Source of the DNA: Alphaproteobacteria bacterium
Lineage (GTDB): Bacteria > Pseudomonadota > Alphaproteobacteria > Paracaedibacterales > CAITNM01
NCBI GenBank assembly: GCA_947499175.1
Contig: CANMNU010000009.1
Coordinates: 1 to 19,919, forward strand
Reading direction: 5' to 3'
DNA: 19,919 bases
Shown here: positions 16,266-19,919 of the stretch, in pieces
Layout of the letters: each line of letters begins with the position of its first letter
Numbering within the stretch: the first letter of the stretch is position 1
Made by a program: the position numbers and the translations under genes
The notes under the pieces: model-generated
What the model was told of the DNA's origin: nothing
Seen by the model: only the letters and a program-made list of their open reading frames with translations
Databases searched by the model: none

Positions 16266-16346
16266 TTCACATAAATTTAGTCTTCTTCAGCAATACTAAT
16301 CTTAATTTTAGCTAAATACCAGATATCGGTTTGTTTTGGCAGCAAA

Positions 16347-17963
16347 TTAACTAACTTTATTTTTAAAAAATTCGGCTATTAATTCTTTTTCCAAATTCAA
16401 AAACTTTAGACTACGTTCATGGTTTTCTTTCAAATATGGCAGCATTTTTTTATATGTTTCAGGTGTAAGAGAATTTATCGCTTCAATCATTTCTTGCAGT
16501 GAATGCACTATAATCATGCCTCTGGCATCAAAATAATCTAAAATATTTGGACAACCAATGTAAATTGGTACTGAAAGTGATGCAAAGCACCCCAATAATT
16601 TTTCAGAAAACCAATCATCATCTATATAATTTTCAATCGCTATAGAAAATTGTGAATTATAAATCCATTTCTTAGAATCAGTAGGCATTACCCTATTCTG
16701 CAAATCTTCAGGAAATTTAGCCTTGTCACGAAATGATAAGTAAAATTGCGTAGGAACTTTAAAATATTTTTCATGATCCCACACACTTTTACGTAAATTA
16801 TAATTCAATTCAGCACGTTTGCGATATGATGTAAAATTTGCCCCGCCTAAACTTAATAGGTAGCTCACTTCAAATTTTTTGGTTTCTTCTAATTCAAATT
16901 CATTAATACCTGAGTGTAAGAATCCTGGCACTATCTTAAGGTTTTTAATTGGCAACTTTGCGCTTAAAAGACATAGGTCAAAACCATCGGCTATCCTTAC
17001 CATATAGTCTTTAAAATCTTGTGCTGAAAATCTTGGGTACTTCCATTTATCTGCCCAACTAGTATTCAGTATATTGTTTAAAAATTTACGAAATAGAAGA
17101 ATTTTATCGCCAAATCGTGCAAAAACAAGCGGCTCATCGCAATAGTGGGCAAAGTTAATCAGCATTGGGTTAATTTGCCCAACCCGATACCAACCAGTGT
17201 AATTATAAAGTCTATGCATAAGATATTCAAAATCTTGCTTAATATAAGTTACCGGAACATCACAAATAACTTGTGATTGCGGGGTAAGCTCTATTAAACC
17301 GTAACCACTAGGATTTTTAATAAAATTGCTATGATAAAAGCTTTTGTTATCATGATTGTCATTGACAACTTGTAACCCTCTCCAAATTTGTGGCTTAAAG
17401 CGAGTAAGATTTTTATCATTTATGCCTTCTGGAACATGCAAAGTAATTGCAAATTTATTTAACCGTAAGAAACCTTCAACTGCTAACCATGCTCTACCCA
17501 GCTCATCTGGCTGTGCATAAATATCAACCATCTCATTATGTTTACTAAGGCTTGGTTGCTGCAAAAAATCAACAAATGGACTGTCTTCAATTTTTACTAA
17601 ATCAAGCTTGCTTTGGCGACCTTCTTTTTGTTTTTTACCCCAAAGACGTTCTTTGTAAAGGGTTGTGTTAAACCATGGGTTAGGGTCTGTATGGTTACGC
17701 CAATCATTACTTTGCCATCCGTGCTGTAAAAAATGGTCAATAGCTTTAAGCCCAGATTTTTTTACAACTTCACCATACTTGCTTAAATAAAACTGTTCAT
17801 CAAAATACGGCTCAATAATTGTTTTATGTTGATTATATTCTTCGCTAAATTTAGCCCAAAAAAAGTATTTTATTCCTCTTAGTTCTTCTTCGAAAACAAT
17901 GCCAATTGCTGCAAAAGAAAGCGCGCAGATCGCTAAAATTATATATTCTTTTATTTTTTTCAT
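16347..17963 (-). CDS. GT10 (fucosyltransferase-fold) glycosyltransferase with N-terminal anchor
   Basis: A 538-residue protein with an N-terminal membrane or signal-anchor segment (about 5-23). Residues about 53-108 carry a tandem element of the type YFDEQFYLSKYGEVV...HFLQHGW...PWFNTTLYKERL, which I know from many alphaproteobacterial glycosyltransferases. The C-terminal catalytic domain has the GT10 signature: SIAIENYIDDDWFSEKLLGC (440-459), with the conserved E-N and S-E-K-L, then VPIYIGCPNILDYF (465-478). The preceding Rossmann half includes VSYLLSLGGANFTSYRKRAE (366-385). GT10 enzymes transfer L-fucose from GDP-fucose, or related sugars, to surface glycans. The exact donor and acceptor are unknown here, and no GDP-fucose pathway gene is nearby. 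The middle region (120-340) is unassigned. It follows eipB by 25 bases and precedes nuoL, so it may be cotranscribed with both. Confidence 0.75.
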   Translation of the reverse strand: MKKIKEYIILAICALSFAAIGIVFEEELRGIKYFFWAKFSEEYNQHKTIIEPYFDEQFYLSKYGEVVKKSGLKAIDHFLQHGWQSNDWRNHTDPNPWFNTTLYKERLWGKKQKEGRQSKLDLVKIEDSPFVDFLQQPSLSKHNEMVDIYAQPDELGRAWLAVEGFLRLNKFAITLHVPEGINDKNLTRFKPQIWRGLQVVNDNHDNKSFYHSNFIKNPSGYGLIELTPQSQVICDVPVTYIKQDFEYLMHRLYNYTGWYRVGQINPMLINFAHYCDEPLVFARFGDKILLFRKFLNNILNTSWADKWKYPRFSAQDFKDYMVRIADGFDLCLLSAKLPIKNLKIVPGFLHSGINEFELEETKKFEVSYLLSLGGANFTSYRKRAELNYNLRKSVWDHEKYFKVPTQFYLSFRDKAKFPEDLQNRVMPTDSKKWIYNSQFSIAIENYIDDDWFSEKLLGCFASLSVPIYIGCPNILDYFDARGMIIVHSLQEMIEAINSLTPETYKKMLPYLKENHERSLKFLNLEKELIAEFFKNKVS

Positions 17964-17988
17964 GCTTTTAAAGCCTAAATTATTGTAT

Positions 17989-18891
17989 TTATTTATAAAC
18001 AGTTAGTTCTTTTAAGGTCAAAACAACTGTAATGCCTTCCCCCCACGTGTTTTCCATAGAATTAATCACTCCGGTCGAAAACAACTCAAACTTATTTGTT
18101 TCATAATCAGGTGTTGGATTGGGCGATTGAAAATCATAAATAGCTTCTTGCGCGCACCACAACTTGCTAGAAGGTAACAGGGTATTATCCTTTAAATAAA
18201 CCTTTTTATCTTTTTGAGGGGTAATTACGGTGTTAATACGAACAGGTTCATGCATTTCATAGGTTGCATCAAAAACAATTTGATCAGATAAAACATTGTT
18301 TCCTTTCTTAATAGTTCCAAGTATTTTTTCCAAATGTCCTATTGGAAAAACCAGCTTATAATCCGTTATAAAACCATCCATTTCTGGTTTTTGAAAATAC
18401 ACTCGCCAACCGCCTTCTTCAGTTAATTCAGCGCCCCCTTGCAGAAGTGATTCTTGCTCGCTATCACGTAAATTTTCTACATGAAATGATATCTCTGTAG
18501 GCGACTCCCACGTAGCAACATTTTTTTCAATAATTGTTGTTGTACCGTCATAATAATGTACTTGTACTATTAAGTTTTGTTTATAGCTCCACCCTTCTTT
18601 TGTTTTAACAAGCTCAATGGCGCTTTCACCGGTTACTTTACTTACCGTTGGATCATTTGGCTTTTTTGTAGGACTAAGCTTAATTTCATAGACTGCCTTA
18701 TGTGGCATAAGCGTAAACGATTGTGGCTCACTTGGCTGAACTGGCGCAGTCTTTTCAAGAACAAAACCTTCTGTTTTTTCAGTAACCACCTCACTAAAAA
18801 CAGAATTTTGACCAAAAACAGTTACAATTGATAATATAAAAAACGTGCAAAGCTTAAGCACAATATAAAATTCTATAAAAAGCAGTACCAC
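17989..18891 (-). CDS. EipB/DUF1849 family periplasmic protein
   Basis: Up to 300 residues, beginning with a hydrophobic signal sequence followed by a Thr/Pro/Glu-rich linker and a beta-rich domain from about 60. LMPHKAVYEIKL (61-72), the alternating strands through 225, and HLEKILGTIKKGN (186-198) match the DUF1849 family. Its characterised member, Brucella EipB, is a beta-spiral protein needed for envelope integrity. No ATG is available. The longest frame starts at GTG 18891, but the GTG at 18861 gives a more typical signal peptide (MLKLCTFFILSIVTVFG). Only one cysteine (C246) lies outside the signal region, so the internal disulfide described for Brucella EipB cannot form. It is the first gene of the minus-strand block, 25 bases before the glycosyltransferase. 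A role in envelope maintenance is family inference. Confidence 0.72.
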   Translation of the reverse strand: MVLLFIEFYIVLKLCTFFILSIVTVFGQNSVFSEVVTEKTEGFVLEKTAPVQPSEPQSFTLMPHKAVYEIKLSPTKKPNDPTVSKVTGESAIELVKTKEGWSYKQNLIVQVHYYDGTTTIIEKNVATWESPTEISFHVENLRDSEQESLLQGGAELTEEGGWRVYFQKPEMDGFITDYKLVFPIGHLEKILGTIKKGNNVLSDQIVFDATYEMHEPVRINTVITPQKDKKVYLKDNTLLPSSKLWCAQEAIYDFQSPNPTPDYETNKFELFSTGVINSMENTWGEGITVVLTLKELTVYK

Positions 18892-18926
18892 ACACTAGCA
18901 AAATTCTAGATAAATTTTTAGTTCTT

Positions 18927-18946
18927 TCTATTATGCAGATAATAGA
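18927..18946. promoter_or_regulatory. Perfect 8-bp inverted repeat in the divergent eipB-tal spacer
   Basis: TCTATTAT and ATAATAGA are perfect reverse complements separated by GCAG, 20 bases in all. It lies 36 bases upstream of the eipB GTG and about 100 upstream of tal, in the spacer between divergently transcribed genes. That is a usual place for an operator, or for a small hairpin in the eipB leader. The arms are AT-only apart from one pair, so chance is possible. Confidence 0.3.
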
Positions 18947-18991
18947 TTAAATAATTTTTTAATAAGCGTTGTGTTTTAAGCACGGTTGCTG

Positions 18992-19019
18992 TGGACTTAA
19001 TTTTTTTCTAGGCTAGAAT
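18992..19019 (+). promoter_or_regulatory. Candidate promoter for tal
   Basis: TGGACT (four of six to TTGACA) at 18992-18997 and TAGAAT (five of six to TATAAT) at 19014-19019 have a 16-base spacer. Transcription would start near 19026, giving a leader of about 18 bases before the ATG at 19044. The Shine-Dalgarno region is weak. Confidence 0.4.
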
Positions 19020-19043
19020 CTAAGAAAATTAGAAATAAATTTT

Positions 19044-19700
19044 ATGAAAATATTTTTAGATACTGCTGATACCAATGAAGTACGTAAATTCTTAGACGCC
19101 GGCTTGGTTGACGGCATAACAACTAATCCAACGCTTATTGCAAATTCTGGTCGCAACCTATTTGAAGTCATTACTGAGTTATCACAAATGGTCATGGGGC
19201 CAATTAGCGCTGAAGTTACAGCAACTGATTGGCAAGGAATGGTTACTGAAGGTCGTAAGCTTGCAAAAATTTCAAAATACGTAACTGTTAAAGTACCGTT
19301 GACTTTCGATGGTTTAAAAGCGTGTCATGCACTTATCAGTGAAGGAATAATGGTCAACGTAACCTTATGTTTTTCTTCAACTCAAGCATTACTTGCAGCA
19401 AAAGCAGGGGCGACTTTCATATCACCCTTTGTTGGAAGACTTGATGATATTAGTATTAACGGCATGAAACTTATTGAAAAAATTTGTAATATTTATGCAA
19501 ATTATCCGTCAATTAACACGCAAGTTTTGGTGGCTTCAGTTAGGCACCCATTACATGTGGTTGAAGCAGCTCAACTAGGGGCAGATATTGTCACTATTCC
19601 TACCAAAGTTTTGGAACAAATGATCAAGCACCCACTAACAGATAAAGGACTTGAAAGTTTTTTAAATGATTGGAATAGTACCGGGCAATCTATTTTGTAA
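19044..19700 (+). CDS. tal: Transaldolase, small FSA/TalC-type
   Basis: A 218-residue single-domain TIM-barrel aldolase of the fructose-6-phosphate aldolase/transaldolase group. It acts in the non-oxidative pentose phosphate pathway, moving a dihydroxyacetone unit between sedoheptulose 7-phosphate and glyceraldehyde 3-phosphate. Visible residues are D6 in FLDTAD, N28 in TTNPT, the Schiff-base lysine K83 in TVKVPLT and N105 in VNVTLCF. Two positions separate transaldolases from FSA-type aldolases: E57 in SAEVTA (Gln in E. coli FSA) and F129 in ISPFVGR (Tyr in FSA). Both are the transaldolase form. Length is standard for this compact class. It stands alone, divergent from eipB, and its stop lies seven bases from the stop of the convergent 3-hydroxybutyrate dehydrogenase remnant. 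Confidence 0.93.
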   Translation: MKIFLDTADTNEVRKFLDAGLVDGITTNPTLIANSGRNLFEVITELSQMVMGPISAEVTATDWQGMVTEGRKLAKISKYVTVKVPLTFDGLKACHALISEGIMVNVTLCFSSTQALLAAKAGATFISPFVGRLDDISINGMKLIEKICNIYANYPSINTQVLVASVRHPLHVVEAAQLGADIVTIPTKVLEQMIKHPLTDKGLESFLNDWNSTGQSIL

Positions 19701-19707
19701 TCTGCTT

Positions 19708-19919
19708 TTACTGGGCAACCCATCCGCCATCAATACTAAGAGATGCGCCATTAATTTGATTTGCAGCTAAACTGCATAAAAATAGTACAAACTCACCTAT
19801 ATCTTGTGTATTAACAAACTGCTCGCTTGGTTGTTTTTCCACAAGCAGGTTAATTTTAGCTTGCTCAACGCTAATAACCCTAATTCTGGATTAGATTGTT
19901 GAATTTAATGGCAGGTTTG
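19708..19919 (-). pseudogene. bdhA: 3-hydroxybutyrate dehydrogenase, C-terminal part with in-frame stop
   Basis: The minus-strand frame ending at the TAA at 19708-19710 reads as the C-terminus of a short-chain dehydrogenase. Segments ISVEQAK, LLVEKQPSEQFV, FVLFLCSLAANQINGA and SIDGGWVAQ match D-3-hydroxybutyrate dehydrogenases, NAD enzymes that interconvert 3-hydroxybutyrate and acetoacetate in polyhydroxybutyrate and ketone-body metabolism. In the same frame 61 codons upstream, a TAA (plus strand 19891-19893) interrupts the gene at a place where homologues have an ordinary residue, often Glu. The residues before it (LPLNSTI) still fit the expected TPLVEKQI-like segment, so the frame is kept across the stop. 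The gene continues beyond the window. A nonsense-inactivated pseudogene is most likely; a base-call error is the alternative. Confidence 0.72.

Noticed and set aside
16266..16346. A short frame overlapping the end of the GT10 gene and ending TAA just before nuoL (…ISIAEED).
   Set aside because: It has no plausible start or ribosome-binding site, lies largely in the alternative frame of a real gene, and resembles no family. Chance is sufficient in AT-rich DNA.

Overview
The window is strongly AT-rich and densely coded, with almost no spacer between genes. It looks like an alphaproteobacterium, probably a host-associated or reduced-genome lineage. The evidence is an EipB/DUF1849 envelope protein, a DksA without a complete zinc-binding Cys set, an alphaproteobacterial-type ABC1 kinase, AsmA, a proton-pumping complex I, and the tail of a 3-hydroxybutyrate dehydrogenase. 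The order cannot be fixed from these genes alone. The genetic code looks standard. Of 16 complete genes, ten end in UAA, three in UGA and three in UAG.

Layout. (1) 165-2814, plus strand: a glutathione S-transferase-like gene, comF and an ABC1/UbiB-family kinase, closely spaced. (2) 2847-3266, minus strand: a dksA homologue converging on that cluster. (3) 3458-6133, plus: a large AsmA-family protein. (4) 6189-11325, plus: an apparent operon of a TauE/SafE (TSUP) permease followed by potF, potG, potH and potI, a polyamine ABC importer. A good sigma70-type promoter places the transcript start almost on the first ATG. (5) 18891-11328, minus: eipB, a GT10 (fucosyltransferase-fold) glycosyltransferase, then nuoL, nuoM and nuoN, the three antiporter-like proton-pumping subunits of complex I. 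(6) 19044-19700, plus: a small transaldolase. (7) 19708-19919, minus: the C-terminal part of a 3-hydroxybutyrate dehydrogenase, running off the window edge.

The main anomaly is potG. The ATPase of the polyamine importer carries a single in-frame UAG at codon 91, between Walker A and the Q-loop, while everything else in the gene and the downstream permease genes is intact. E. coli PotG has Gln at the aligned position, so one C-to-T change (CAG to TAG) would explain it. A second in-frame nonsense codon (UAA) sits in the 3-hydroxybutyrate dehydrogenase tail. Together these suggest ongoing gene loss, or sequencing or assembly error. Amber suppression is the more exotic alternative.

I see no CRISPR array, insertion sequence, tRNA, rRNA or phage genes, and no convincing novel multi-gene system. 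Other points of interest are the nuoLMN block sitting next to envelope and sugar-transfer genes instead of nuoK, an unusual PotF ligand pocket, the TSUP-Pot coupling, and the extremely tight convergent gene ends.
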